DNA of 64,000 bases. Origin: an uncultured Modestobacter sp. GTDB taxonomy: Bacteria > Actinomycetota > Actinomycetes > Mycobacteriales > Geodermatophilaceae. The notes beneath the pieces were generated by a model, which did no database searches, had not been told where the DNA came from, and saw only the letters and a list, made by a program, of their open reading frames with translations. Shown here piece by piece: positions 42,909-52,205 of this stretch (its first letter is position 1; every line of letters starts with the position of its first letter). The stretch spans positions 1 to 64,000 of the forward strand of contig NZ_CANKUD010000006.1 of assembly GCF_947486615.1 (NCBI RefSeq). Reading direction: 5' to 3'. A program made the position numbers and the translations under genes.

Positions 42909-44867
42909 TCAGTCGTCGGCGCCCCGGACGCCGGTGCGCCGTCCGGGGGTGGTCTCCCGGACCAGCCGGCGGGCGGCGTCGACCTCCCGGGCGACCGGGG
43001 CGAGCACCCCCTCGGCGTGGATCTCCGCGTCGTCGGGGAGCCGGTGCTCGCGCAGGTCCTGCTCCAGCTCCCGGACCGCCTTGCGCAGCACGGCCACCTG
43101 CGCGGGGTCGGGGGTGGGCTCACCGGCGCGCATCGCGATCACCGCCTCGGTCACGGCGTCCGACGTCCGCTCCAGCTGCACGATCACCGGCCACCAGGCG
43201 GCGGCGCGGGTGCTGATCGGCGGCGGCTCGGCGAGCCGGCGCTGGAGCTGGGTCTGCACCTCGGTCAGCGCCCGGTAGCTGCCCCGCCGGGCGCGGCGGG
43301 TGGCGTCCGGGCCGGCGGTGAACGCGGCGTCGACGAACCGGTCCAGGGCCAGGGTGGCGGCGCGCAGGGCGTCGTCCAGCGGGGCCCGCCAGGTCTGCGG
43401 CCACAGCAGGTAGCCGAACACCAGCACGATGCCGCAGCCGATCAGGGTGTCCACCAGCCGGGCGCCGACCAGCTCCGCGCCGCTGGGGGTGGCCAGGTCC
43501 AGCAGCAGGATGATGAACGGCGTCTGGAAGACCGAGAACAGGCCGAAGTTGCCGCTGCGGGCCCACGGCAGCGCGCCGGCGGCCAGCGCCATCGGCAGCA
43601 GCACCCAGGCGTCCCGGTGCAGGAAGGTCAGCAGCAGCGACCCGATCAGCACGCCGAGCAGCGTGCCGGCCCCGCGCTGCACGGCGCGGGTGAACACCGA
43701 GCCGTAGTCGGGCTTGAGGATGATCGCCACGGTCAGCAGCACCCAGTAGGGCCGCTCGATCGGCAGCAGCTGCCGGGCCACCTCGGCCACCGTCATGCAC
43801 AGCGTCAGCCGGACGACGAAGGCGCGGGAGTCGGCGTTGCCCACGGTGCGGTCCAGCAGGTCGTGCCACCGCACCCGCCACTCCAGCTCGGCGCGCACCA
43901 CCGCCGCCGAGGCCCGCTCCTCGGGGTCGCCGACGACGTTCCAGACCAGGCGCAGGCCGTGCCGCACCGCGCGGCGGGGGGCGGGCCCGTCCTCCACCGG
44001 GGGCGGCCGCTCGCCGAGCAGGGGACGCCGCTCGGTGACGGCGGTGGCCAGCGCGTGCGCGGCGCCGATGTCGCGGGAGTCCGGCGTCACTCCGCCGCGA
44101 GCGCTGGCCACGGCGGCCTCGATCAGCGGCGCGGCGGCGTTGAGCACCCCGGCCAGCTCCGCGAGCTCCCGGCTGCGGCCGGCCGAGCGGCTGCGCGCGT
44201 GGATGACCCGGTCGTACCCGGCGTTCAACGCCAGGGTGAGCTCCCGGCGGGCCTCCTCGACACGGTCGCCGCCGATCGCCTCGAGCAGCTCGGCGACCCG
44301 GCGGAAGACCGCCCCCACCGCCGACCGGTCCGGGTCGACCTGTTCGGTGCGCGCCTGCACCAGCACGGCGAGGGTGCCCCAGGCGGCGCCGGCCAGGAAG
44401 AAGCCCAGCTCGACCACCGGCGACAGCGGGGTGACCAGCCCGGAGGAGATGGCGGTGTAGACCAGCAGCTGCAGCGCGCCGAGGGAGAACGCCCCGCTGA
44501 TCGAGCTGAGCAGGGCCGCGATCGCCGACACCGCCGCGAGCAGCAGCACCGGCTGCCAGCCGCCGCCGGTGAGCGCGTGCCCGACGAGCAGGCCGGTGCC
44601 GCCCAGCAGCGAGGCGGCGGCGACCCGGCGCAGCCGCACCCGCAGCGGCCCCGACTGCGGGGCGAGGGTGGCCGCCAGCGACCCCATGGTGGCGAACACC
44701 CCGGCGCCCAGCGCCGAGCCCTGCATGCCGCCGACCGCCAGCGCGAGGGCCAGCGGTGCGGGGATCACCAGGGCGAAGCGGACGACGTCGCGCCACGGCA
44801 CCCCGGCCGGGCTGGTGCGCACCAGCTCCTCCAGCCACGCCGGTGCCCGCAACCCCCGCTCCGCCAC
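42909..44867 (-). CDS. FUSC-family membrane transporter, 652 aa
   Basis: Two sets of about five to six membrane helices (about 18-150 and 330-470) with soluble segments after each, the layout of the FUSC/aromatic acid exporter family (YccS, AaeB). The repeat shows in WVLLTVAIILKPDYGSVFTRAVQRGAGTLLGVLIG, a hallmark of the C-terminal FUSC domain. It probably exports aromatic acids or related compounds. GTG at 44867, chosen because earlier in-frame residues are Arg/Pro nonsense. It is divergent from the ABC exporter gene with about 100 bases between. Confidence 0.82.
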   Translation of the reverse strand: MAERGLRAPAWLEELVRTSPAGVPWRDVVRFALVIPAPLALALAVGGMQGSALGAGVFATMGSLAATLAPQSGPLRVRLRRVAAASLLGGTGLLVGHALTGGGWQPVLLLAAVSAIAALLSSISGAFSLGALQLLVYTAISSGLVTPLSPVVELGFFLAGAAWGTLAVLVQARTEQVDPDRSAVGAVFRRVAELLEAIGGDRVEEARRELTLALNAGYDRVIHARSRSAGRSRELAELAGVLNAAAPLIEAAVASARGGVTPDSRDIGAAHALATAVTERRPLLGERPPPVEDGPAPRRAVRHGLRLVWNVVGDPEERASAAVVRAELEWRVRWHDLLDRTVGNADSRAFVVRLTLCMTVAEVARQLLPIERPYWVLLTVAIILKPDYGSVFTRAVQRGAGTLLGVLIGSLLLTFLHRDAWVLLPMALAAGALPWARSGNFGLFSVFQTPFIILLLDLATPSGAELVGARLVDTLIGCGIVLVFGYLLWPQTWRAPLDDALRAATLALDRFVDAAFTAGPDATRRARRGSYRALTEVQTQLQRRLAEPPPISTRAAAWWPVIVQLERTSDAVTEAVIAMRAGEPTPDPAQVAVLRKAVRELEQDLREHRLPDDAEIHAEGVLAPVAREVDAARRLVRETTPGRRTGVRGADD

Positions 44868-44972
44868 GGACCGGAGCCTCCCACCCCGGGCAGGGCGCGG
44901 CCGGGCAGGGCGTCGCACACTGGACGTCGTGCCGCGCCCCCTCGTCGTCCCGCCCGGGCCGGCGGGACACCG

Positions 44973-47900
44973 GTGACGGCCACCGCCGAGCGGGCGCCGG
45001 GCCGGCGGTCGGTGCCGGTCGAGCCGGTGCCCGAGGGCGGCTGGTTCCGCCGGCTGGTCGGCTACTGCCTGCGCCACCGGGGCGACCTGGTCGGGGCGTT
45101 CACCGCAGCGCTGATCGGCTCGGTGATCGCCGCCGGGGTGCCGCTGCTGACCCGCGAGGTGGTCGACCGGGTGGTCGCCGGCGCCGAGGCGGGCACGCCG
45201 GTCGACGTCACCCCGTTCGTGGTCGCCCTGGTGCTGGCCGGCGTGGTGCGGTTCGCCGCCGGGTTCGTCCGCCGCTACCTGGCCGGGCGGCTGTCCCTGG
45301 ACGTGCAGGTCGACCTGCGCAACGACGTGGCCACGGCGCTGTCCCGGCTGGACGGCCCGGGGCAGGACCGGCTGCAGACCGGCCAGACGGTCAGCCGGTC
45401 GATCAGCGACATCACCCTGGTGCAGGGGCTGCTGGCCTTCCTGCCCAACCTCGCCGGCAACGCGCTGCTGTTCGTCGTCTCCCTCGGCGTGATGGCCTGG
45501 CTCTCCCCGCTGCTCACGGTGGTGGCGCTGGCCGTGGGCCCGGCGCTGTGGTGGCTGGCGCTGCGCTCCCGCCGCGACCTCTTCCCGGCCAACTGGGCCG
45601 CGCAGCAGCAGGCCGGGGTGGTCGCCGGCGACGTGGAGGCCGCGGTCAGCGGCGTCCGGGTGGTCAAGGGCTTCGGCCAGGAGGACCGCGAGCTCGACCG
45701 GGTCGAGGGCGACGCCCGTCGGCTGTTCGGCGCCCGGATGCGGGTCGTGCGGTACACCGCCCGCTACAACCCGCTGCTGCAGGCCGTCCCCGCGCTGGGC
45801 CAGGTCGGCGTGCTCGCGCTGGGCGGCTGGCTGGCCCTGCGCGGGTCGATCACCCTGGGCACGTTCCTGGCCTTCGCCACCTACCTCGCCGCGCTGGTGT
45901 CACCGGTGCGGCAGCTGGCCGCGGTGCTCACCATCGGCCAGCAGGCCCGGGCCGGGGTCGAGCGGGTGCTGGAGATCGTCGACGCCCGCCCCACGCTGGT
46001 CTCCGGCACCCGGCCGCTCCCCGCCGGCCCGCTGACCGTCGAGCTGGACGAGGTCACCTTCGGCCACTCCGCCGACCGGCCGGTGCTGTCGGGGGTGTCG
46101 CTGCGGATCGAGCCGGGGGAGACCCTCGCCCTGGTCGGCAGCTCCGGGGCGGGGAAGTCCAGCGTGGTCAGCCTGCTGCCGCGCTTCTACGACGTCTCCG
46201 CCGGCGCGGTGCGGGTCGGCGGCATCGACGTCCGCGACCTGGAGCTGGGCTCGTTGCGCTCGGCGCTCGGCGTGGTCTTCGAGGACAGCTTCCTGTTCTC
46301 CGACACGGTGCGCGCCAACATCGCCTTCGGCCGCCCGGACGCCACCGACGCCGAGGTGCGCGCCGCCGCCCGCGCCGCGCAGGCCGACGGGTTCATCAGC
46401 GAGCTGCCCGAGGGCTACGACACCGTCGTCGGCGAGCAGGGGCTCACCCTCTCCGGCGGGCAGCGGCAACGGGTCTCACTGGCCCGCGCGCTGCTCACCG
46501 ACCCGCGGGTGCTGGTGCTCGACGACGCCACCTCCGCGGTCGACGCCGCGGTCGAGGCCCGCATCCACGCCGCGCTGCGCACCGCCGTCCGGGGCCGGAC
46601 GACGCTGCTGGTGGCGCACCGCCGCTCGACGCTGGCCCTGGCCGACCGGGTCGCGGTGCTGGACGGCGGCCGGGTGGTCGACGTCGGCACCGCCGCCGAG
46701 CTGGAGGCCCGCTCCCCGCTGTTCCGCCTCCTGCTCTCCGGCGACGGCCCCACCCCCGACCACCAGGATGGCCGTTCTGGTGGTGGTGAGGTGACGCCGG
46801 AGGGCACCACCCCGGCGGCGTGGCCGGACCCCGCGCCGGTCACCGAGGACGGCGGCCCGGCGCGGCCGGCGGCCACCTCGATCGGGGGGCGCGGCTCCGC
46901 GCTGGCCTCCGCTGCGCCCACCCCGGCGCTGCGGGCCCTGGTGGACCGGCTGCCCCCGACGGTGGACGAACCCGACGTGCCGACCGGCCGGGCCCGCGCC
47001 GCCGACCCGCACTTCTCGCTGTGGGGGCTGATCCGCCCCTTCCGCTGGGCGCTGGCGGGCGCGCTGGTGCTGGTCGCGCTGGACACCGGCGCCCAGCTGG
47101 CCATCCCGGCGCTGGTGCGCGAGGGAGTCGACGACGGGATCGTGGCCGGCTCGACGTCGCTGCTGCTCGGCGTGGCCGGCATCGCGCTCGCCGTCGTGCT
47201 GGCCGACCTCGTCGTCGCCCGGGGAGCGGCCTGGCTGACCGGTCGCACGGGTGAGCGGCTGCTCTACACGCTGCGGGTGAAGACCTTCGCCCAGCTCCAG
47301 CGGCTCGGTCTGGACTACTACGAGCGCGAGCTCGGCGGTCGGATCATGACCCGGATGACCACCGACGTCGACGCGCTGTCGGCGTTCCTGCAGACCGGGC
47401 TGACCACCGCGGTGATCAGCGTGCTCACCCTGGCCGGGGTGCTGGTCGTGGTCTTCGTCTACGACGTCGAGCTGGCCCTGGTGCTGGTCGCCTCGCTGCC
47501 GGTGCTGGTGGTGGCCACCGTGTGGTTCCGCGCCCGCTCGGTGCCGGCCTACACCGAGGCCCGTGAGCGGGTGAGTGCGGTCAACGCCCGGCTGCAGGAG
47601 GACGTCGCCGGGCTGCGCACCACCCAGGTGTTCGACCGCACCGAGCGCTCCACCGAGGTGTTCCGCGAGCACGCCCAGGCCTACCGGGACGTGCGGCTGC
47701 GGGCGCAGCGCTACATCGCCACCTACTTCCCGTTCGTGGAGTTCCTCTCCGAGGTGGCCGCGGCCGCGGTGCTGGCGGTGGGTGCCGCCCGGCTGGCCGA
47801 CGGCGACATCACCGCCGGCGTGCTGCTGGCCTTCGTCCTCTACGTCTCCACGTTCTTCGCACCCGTCCAGCAGCTGTCCCAGGTGTTCGACAGCTACCAG

Positions 47901-48749
47901 CAGGCCGCCGTGGGCCTGCGCCGGCTGCGCGACCTGCTGCGCACCCCGACGTCCACCCCGGCCGCCGCCGACCCGGCACCGGTGGGCCGGCTGCGCGGTG
48001 AGGTGCGGCTGGCCGACGTCACCTTCACCTACCGCGGCGCCCCGGCGCCGGCGCTGCGCGGGGTCTCGCTGACCGTCGCGCCGGGGGAGACGCTCGCGCT
48101 GGTCGGGGAGACGGGGGCCGGGAAGTCCACGGTGGTGAAGCTGGTGGCCCGGTTCTACGACCCGACGTCCGGTGCGGTGTGCGTGGACGGCGCGGACCTG
48201 CGCTCGCTGGACCTGCTGCAGTACCGGGCCCGGCTGGGCGTCGTCCCGCAGGAGGCGTTCCTGTTCGCCGGCACGGTGCGCGACGCGATCGCCTACGGCC
48301 GGCCGGACGCCTCCGACGCCGAGGTGGAGGCCGCCGCCCGGGCCGTGGGCGCGCACGAGATGGTGGCCGGGCTGGAGCACGGCTACCGGACCCGGGTGGG
48401 GGAGCGCGGCCGGTCGCTGTCGGCCGGGCAGCGTCAGCTGCTGGCACTCGCCCGCGCCGAACTGGTCGACCCCGACGTGCTGCTGCTGGACGAGGCCACC
48501 GCCTCCCTCGACCTGGCCACCGAGGCGGCGGTGACCCGCGCGTCCGACGCCGTCGCCCGGCGGCGGACCACGCTGGTCGTCGCCCACCGGCTCACCACCG
48601 CCGCCCGGGCCGACCGGGTCGCGGTGCTGGACGGCGGCCGGGTGCTCGAGGTCGGCACGCACGCCGAGCTGCTGGCCGCCGGCGGCGCCTACGCCACGTT
48701 GTGGGCGGCCTACACCGCCGACGAGGACGCCGACCCGCTGATGGACTGA
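44973..48749 (+). CDS. Single-chain heterodimer-type ABC exporter, 1258 aa
   Basis: Two complete half-transporters in one chain: membrane domain 1 (about 25-330), NBD 1 (350-590), linker, membrane domain 2 (690-980), NBD 2 (1000-1245). NBD 1 has Walker A GSSGAGKSS, signature LSGGQRQR, but Walker B is VLVLDDATS with Asp in place of catalytic Glu, and the Q-loop reads VVFEDSF. NBD 2 has Walker A GETGAGKST, VLLLDEATAS with the normal Glu, but a degenerate signature LSAGQRQ. So ATP site 1 is non-hydrolytic and site 2 active, as in TM287/288 or BmrCD. Tandem fusions such as mycobacterial Rv0194 export drugs. GTG at 44973. Confidence 0.92.
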   Translation: MTATAERAPGRRSVPVEPVPEGGWFRRLVGYCLRHRGDLVGAFTAALIGSVIAAGVPLLTREVVDRVVAGAEAGTPVDVTPFVVALVLAGVVRFAAGFVRRYLAGRLSLDVQVDLRNDVATALSRLDGPGQDRLQTGQTVSRSISDITLVQGLLAFLPNLAGNALLFVVSLGVMAWLSPLLTVVALAVGPALWWLALRSRRDLFPANWAAQQQAGVVAGDVEAAVSGVRVVKGFGQEDRELDRVEGDARRLFGARMRVVRYTARYNPLLQAVPALGQVGVLALGGWLALRGSITLGTFLAFATYLAALVSPVRQLAAVLTIGQQARAGVERVLEIVDARPTLVSGTRPLPAGPLTVELDEVTFGHSADRPVLSGVSLRIEPGETLALVGSSGAGKSSVVSLLPRFYDVSAGAVRVGGIDVRDLELGSLRSALGVVFEDSFLFSDTVRANIAFGRPDATDAEVRAAARAAQADGFISELPEGYDTVVGEQGLTLSGGQRQRVSLARALLTDPRVLVLDDATSAVDAAVEARIHAALRTAVRGRTTLLVAHRRSTLALADRVAVLDGGRVVDVGTAAELEARSPLFRLLLSGDGPTPDHQDGRSGGGEVTPEGTTPAAWPDPAPVTEDGGPARPAATSIGGRGSALASAAPTPALRALVDRLPPTVDEPDVPTGRARAADPHFSLWGLIRPFRWALAGALVLVALDTGAQLAIPALVREGVDDGIVAGSTSLLLGVAGIALAVVLADLVVARGAAWLTGRTGERLLYTLRVKTFAQLQRLGLDYYERELGGRIMTRMTTDVDALSAFLQTGLTTAVISVLTLAGVLVVVFVYDVELALVLVASLPVLVVATVWFRARSVPAYTEARERVSAVNARLQEDVAGLRTTQVFDRTERSTEVFREHAQAYRDVRLRAQRYIATYFPFVEFLSEVAAAAVLAVGAARLADGDITAGVLLAFVLYVSTFFAPVQQLSQVFDSYQQAAVGLRRLRDLLRTPTSTPAAADPAPVGRLRGEVRLADVTFTYRGAPAPALRGVSLTVAPGETLALVGETGAGKSTVVKLVARFYDPTSGAVCVDGADLRSLDLLQYRARLGVVPQEAFLFAGTVRDAIAYGRPDASDAEVEAAARAVGAHEMVAGLEHGYRTRVGERGRSLSAGQRQLLALARAELVDPDVLLLDEATASLDLATEAAVTRASDAVARRRTTLVVAHRLTTAARADRVAVLDGGRVLEVGTHAELLAAGGAYATLWAAYTADEDADPLMD

Positions 48750-48956
48750 GCCGGTCCCCGCTCGCCAGCCCCCGAGCCGGCCATGTTGGCGGACATGGCC
48801 GGGGATCAGGACTGGTCGGCCGGGCAGTGTGCGGTGGCGGCCCACTCCGGCCCGGTATTGGGCACCCCGTGCACATCGCCCAGCGCGACGGCACGTCGAG
48901 GGCGCGGTCGACCGACGCAGCCGCACGTGGCGGGCGCCGCATGGCACCGTGGCGCC

Positions 48957-49448
48957 GTGACCGTCGTGCGCGTCGCCCGCCCCGCGGACCTGGCCCGGCT
49001 CCGCGACGTCGAGGTCGCCGCCGACGAGCTGTTCGTCCCCCTCGGGATCACCGACCTGCCTGCGCCCGCGTCGGCAACCGAGCGGGCGCGGTCCTGGCGG
49101 GTGCTGGTGGTCGGTGAGCCGGTGCAGGGTTTCGCCGTCCTCGAGTTGCTCGACGGGGCGGTGCACCTGGAGCAGCTGTCGGTCGACCCGGAGCACGGCC
49201 GGCGCGGTCTGGGTGCCGCCCTGCTCGCGGCCACGGTGCAGGCCGCGGCGGAGCAGGGCGCCGACCGGGTCACCCTGCTCACCTACGCCGACGTGCCGTG
49301 GAACGCGCCGTTCTACGCCCGGCACGGCTGGCGGGAGACCGGCGAGCTCACGCCGGGCCTGCGGGCGCTGCGCCGCCGCGAGGAGGAGCTGGGGCTGGAC
49401 CGGCACGGACGCCGGGTGGCGATGGTGCGGTCGCTCACCACCGGTTAG
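48957..49448 (+). CDS. GNAT acetyltransferase, 163 aa
   Basis: A single GNAT fold with the acetyl-CoA loop LEQLSVDPEHGRRGLGAALLAATV (RRGLGAALL) and the C-terminal WNAPFYARHGWRETGEL typical of the family. An extended basic tail of about 25 residues follows (RALRRREEELGLDRHGRR). The substrate is unknown. Start GTG at 48957. Followed 30 bases later by the beta-propeller gene on the same strand, which may be co-transcribed. Confidence 0.82.
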   Translation: MTVVRVARPADLARLRDVEVAADELFVPLGITDLPAPASATERARSWRVLVVGEPVQGFAVLELLDGAVHLEQLSVDPEHGRRGLGAALLAATVQAAAEQGADRVTLLTYADVPWNAPFYARHGWRETGELTPGLRALRRREEELGLDRHGRRVAMVRSLTTG

Positions 49449-49478
49449 CGCCGCGCCCGCAGTGGGCACCGGTCGTGC

Positions 49479-50621
49479 ATGACCGAGATGCGCACCGTCC
49501 CCTCGACCGACGCCGACGGGCTCCAGACCGACCGCCCGCTGGGCGAGCTGGAGGTCGTCCACGCCTTCACCGAGGGTCCGATGCCGACCGGTGTCTCGGT
49601 GTCGCACACCGGCCGGGTGTTCGTGAACTTCCCGAAGTGGGGCGACGACGTGCAGTTCACCGTCGCCGAGATCCGCGACGGCCAGGTCGTCGCCTTCCCC
49701 GACCAGGCCTGGAACGACCCGCGCACGGACGACGACCGCGAGGCGTTCGTCAGCGTGCAGAGCATCGTCGTCGACCCCGCCGACCGGCTCTGGGTGCTGG
49801 ACACCGGCTCCCCGCTGTTCCAGCCCACGCAGGTCGGCGGCCCGAAGCTCGTCTGCATCGACCTGAGCACCGACACCGTGGTGCAGACCATCGTCTTCCC
49901 CCGGGAGGTCGCGCTGGAGACGACCTACCTCAACGACGTCCGCTTCGACCTGCGGCGCGGGGAGGCCGGCGTCGCCTACATCACCGACTCGGCCGACTCC
50001 GGCGAGAACGCGATCATCGTGGTCGACCTGGCCACCGGGGAGTCCTGGCGGCGGCTGCGCGACCACGCCTCGACCAAGGCCGTCACCCCGCCAGAGCTGC
50101 TCCTGATGGTGGAGGGCCGGCCCTTCCTCGAGCAGCCCGAGCCCGACGCCGAGCCGCAGCCGGTCGCGATGGGCGCCGACGGCATCGCCATCTCCGCCGA
50201 CGGTGAGCGGCTCTGGTACTGCCCGCTCGCCGCACGGCACTGGTACAGCGTGGCCACCGACGCCCTCCTCGACCGGAACCTGGACGACGACGCGGTTGCG
50301 GCCACCGTCGTGGACGAGGGCGACAAGGGCAGCGCCGGCGACGGCCTGGAGACCGATGACGCCGGCAACCTCTACGCCACCGCCGGTGAGCAGAACGCCG
50401 TGCTGCGGCGCCGCCCCGACGGCACGATCGAGACGGTGCTGCACGACCCGCGGCTGCTGTGGCCGGACACCATGTCCGTGGCGGCAGACGGCCACCTCTA
50501 CGTCACCGCCAACCAGCTGCACAGGCAGGCCCGGTACGCAGGTGGCGTGGACGGACGCCGGTACCCCTACCTCCTCGTGCGCACCCCCATCGGCGCCGGC
50601 CCCGTGCGGCTGGTCCGTTGA
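49479..50621 (+). CDS. Major-royal-jelly/yellow-type beta-propeller protein, 380 aa
   Basis: Repeated propeller blades with VSVSHTGRVFVNFPKWGD, SIVVDPADRLWVLDTGS, TTYLNDVRFDL, YITDSADSGENAIIVVDLATG, DGIAISADGERLWYCPL and LETDDAGNLYATA resemble the MRJP/yellow family and SMP-30-like lactonases. There is no signal peptide, unlike the insect proteins, so it should be cytoplasmic. Bacterial members are uncharacterised. A lactonase or binding role is possible. Confidence 0.75.
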   Translation: MTEMRTVPSTDADGLQTDRPLGELEVVHAFTEGPMPTGVSVSHTGRVFVNFPKWGDDVQFTVAEIRDGQVVAFPDQAWNDPRTDDDREAFVSVQSIVVDPADRLWVLDTGSPLFQPTQVGGPKLVCIDLSTDTVVQTIVFPREVALETTYLNDVRFDLRRGEAGVAYITDSADSGENAIIVVDLATGESWRRLRDHASTKAVTPPELLLMVEGRPFLEQPEPDAEPQPVAMGADGIAISADGERLWYCPLAARHWYSVATDALLDRNLDDDAVAATVVDEGDKGSAGDGLETDDAGNLYATAGEQNAVLRRRPDGTIETVLHDPRLLWPDTMSVAADGHLYVTANQLHRQARYAGGVDGRRYPYLLVRTPIGAGPVRLVR

Positions 50622-50809
50622 CCGCGGGAGCGGCGTCCGCCGACCGGCAGATGCGGCACGCCGACCCATCCGGAGCGGACTCCGGACACGAAGAACGGAA
50701 CGTGACCACGGTGAGCCATCCCCCGTCCGAGGGACTTCCGGCCGATGCGACGTCGATCATGTCGCGCACAACGGGCCGGCTCCGGCGGGCTGACCTACAG
50801 TCCGATCTC

Positions 50810-52033
50810 GTGGCTCTCCCGGTGTCCGACGAGACGGCGACGGCCCAGGTCCGGGAGCTGCCGCTCCCCGGCGTGGCCCTCGGCGAGGTGATCGCCGCGC
50901 TGGAGTCGCGCTACGACCCGGCGCTGGCCGAGGACTGGGACGCCGTCGGCCTGGTCTGCGGAGACCCCGAGGAGCCCGTCCGGTCGGTGATGTTCGCCGT
51001 CGACCCGACCACGGAGGTCGTCGACGAGGCGATCGCCGCCGGGGTCGACCTGCTGGTGACCCACCACCCGCTGCTGCTCACGCCGGTGCACGGCGTCCCG
51101 GCCAGCGACCCGAAGGGCCGGTTGGTGCACCGCATGGTCCGCGCGGGTGTGGCCCACTTCGTGGCGCACACCAACGCCGACCGGGCCGCCGACCACGGCG
51201 TGAACGACGCGCTGGCGGCCGCGCTCGGCCTGGTCGACACCCGGCCGCTGGAGTCGGTCCCGGCCCCGGACACCGACACCCTCGTCGTCTTCGTCCCGGT
51301 CGGGGTGACCGACGAGCTGGTCGACGCGCTCTCCGACGCCGGCGCGGGGGTGATCGGCGACTACACCCGCTGCGTCTGGCAGACCACCGGTACCGGCACG
51401 TTCATCCCGGGGGAGGACGCCCACCCCACCATCGGCCGGGAGGGGCACGTCGAGCGGGTGCCCGAGGTGCGGCTGGAGATGGTCGTCCCGCGCGACCGGC
51501 GTGCCGCGGTGCTGCGCGCCCTCCGTGATCTGCACCCCTACGAGGACCCGGGCTACACCTTCTTCGAGAACTCGGTCACGCCCAGCCGGGCGGGGCTCGG
51601 CCGGGTGGGGGAGCTGCCCTTGCCGGTGACCCTGCGGGAGTTCGCCGAGCGGGCGGCCACGGCGCTGCCCACCACGCCCGGTGGCGTGCGGGTCGCCGGC
51701 GACCCCGAGCGGCTCGTGCGCACCGTCGCCGTCTGCGGCGGCAGCGGCAGCTCGCTGCTCGGTGAGGCGACGTCGGCCGGCGCCGACGTCTTCCTCACCA
51801 GCGACCTGAAGCACCACACGGTGTCCGAGGCCATGGAGGCCCCCGGCCCGGCCCTGTGCGACGTGGCGCACTTCGCCTCCGAGCACCCCTGGCTGTCCTG
51901 CGCGGCCGACCTGCTGCGCCGTGACCTGGGTGCGCGGGTCGAGGTGACGGTCTCTGCCCGGCGCACCGACCCGTGGACCTGGCAGGCCGGGGGCGCCGGT
52001 GCCGACCCCACCCGCCTGCACCCGGCCGACTGA
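50810..52033 (+). CDS. Nif3-like dinuclear metal-centre protein, 407 aa
   Basis: The NIF3 family (YbgI, YqfO). Metal-binding motifs: DLLVTHHPLLLTPV near the N-terminus, FVAHTNADRAADHGVNDALA, and the C-terminal ADVFLTSDLKHHTVSEAME with VAHFASEHPW. The central PII-like insert (VPEVRLEMVVPRDRRAAVLRALRDLHPYEDPGYTF) makes it the long form. Other Nif3 proteins are linked to GTP cyclohydrolase-like or metal-hydrolase activity, not firmly known. I place the start at GTG 50810 because TACAGT lies eight bases before it, suggesting a leaderless message. ATG 50759 would add 17 residues. Confidence 0.88.
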   Translation: MALPVSDETATAQVRELPLPGVALGEVIAALESRYDPALAEDWDAVGLVCGDPEEPVRSVMFAVDPTTEVVDEAIAAGVDLLVTHHPLLLTPVHGVPASDPKGRLVHRMVRAGVAHFVAHTNADRAADHGVNDALAAALGLVDTRPLESVPAPDTDTLVVFVPVGVTDELVDALSDAGAGVIGDYTRCVWQTTGTGTFIPGEDAHPTIGREGHVERVPEVRLEMVVPRDRRAAVLRALRDLHPYEDPGYTFFENSVTPSRAGLGRVGELPLPVTLREFAERAATALPTTPGGVRVAGDPERLVRTVAVCGGSGSSLLGEATSAGADVFLTSDLKHHTVSEAMEAPGPALCDVAHFASEHPWLSCAADLLRRDLGARVEVTVSARRTDPWTWQAGGAGADPTRLHPAD

Positions 52034-52047
52034 GGCCGCACGACCTC

Positions 52048-52080
52048 CGGGCCCGCTCCGCGCTGCGCGGAGCGGGCCCG
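52048..52080 (+). terminator. Perfect 15-bp terminator hairpin after the Nif3-like gene
   Basis: CGGGCCCGCTCCGCG and CGCGGAGCGGGCCCG pair exactly around a 3-base loop, 15 bases after the stop codon. Confidence 0.88.
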
Positions 52081-52114
52081 GTGTGTCTCGGCGGCCGGTG
52101 CACGCGGGTAGTCG

Positions 52115-52170
52115 AAGGACCCCCGTGCCCCCCACCACTCGCAGGCTCGCGGCGGGATCCTGCACGGGGG
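52115..52170 (-). repeat. Structured dispersed element, copy 4
   Basis: On the minus strand the outer stem is CCCCCGTGC/GCACGGGGG (52162-52170 and 52120-52128), the inner stem CCCGCCGC/GTGGTGGG, loop GAGCCTGCGA, then TCCTTCGA. It lies between the terminator of the Nif3-like gene and the zinc-ribbon gene. Confidence 0.85.
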
Positions 52171-52205
52171 CCGACGAGCGAGGATGCGCCCGGTAGGTTG
52201 TCGGG

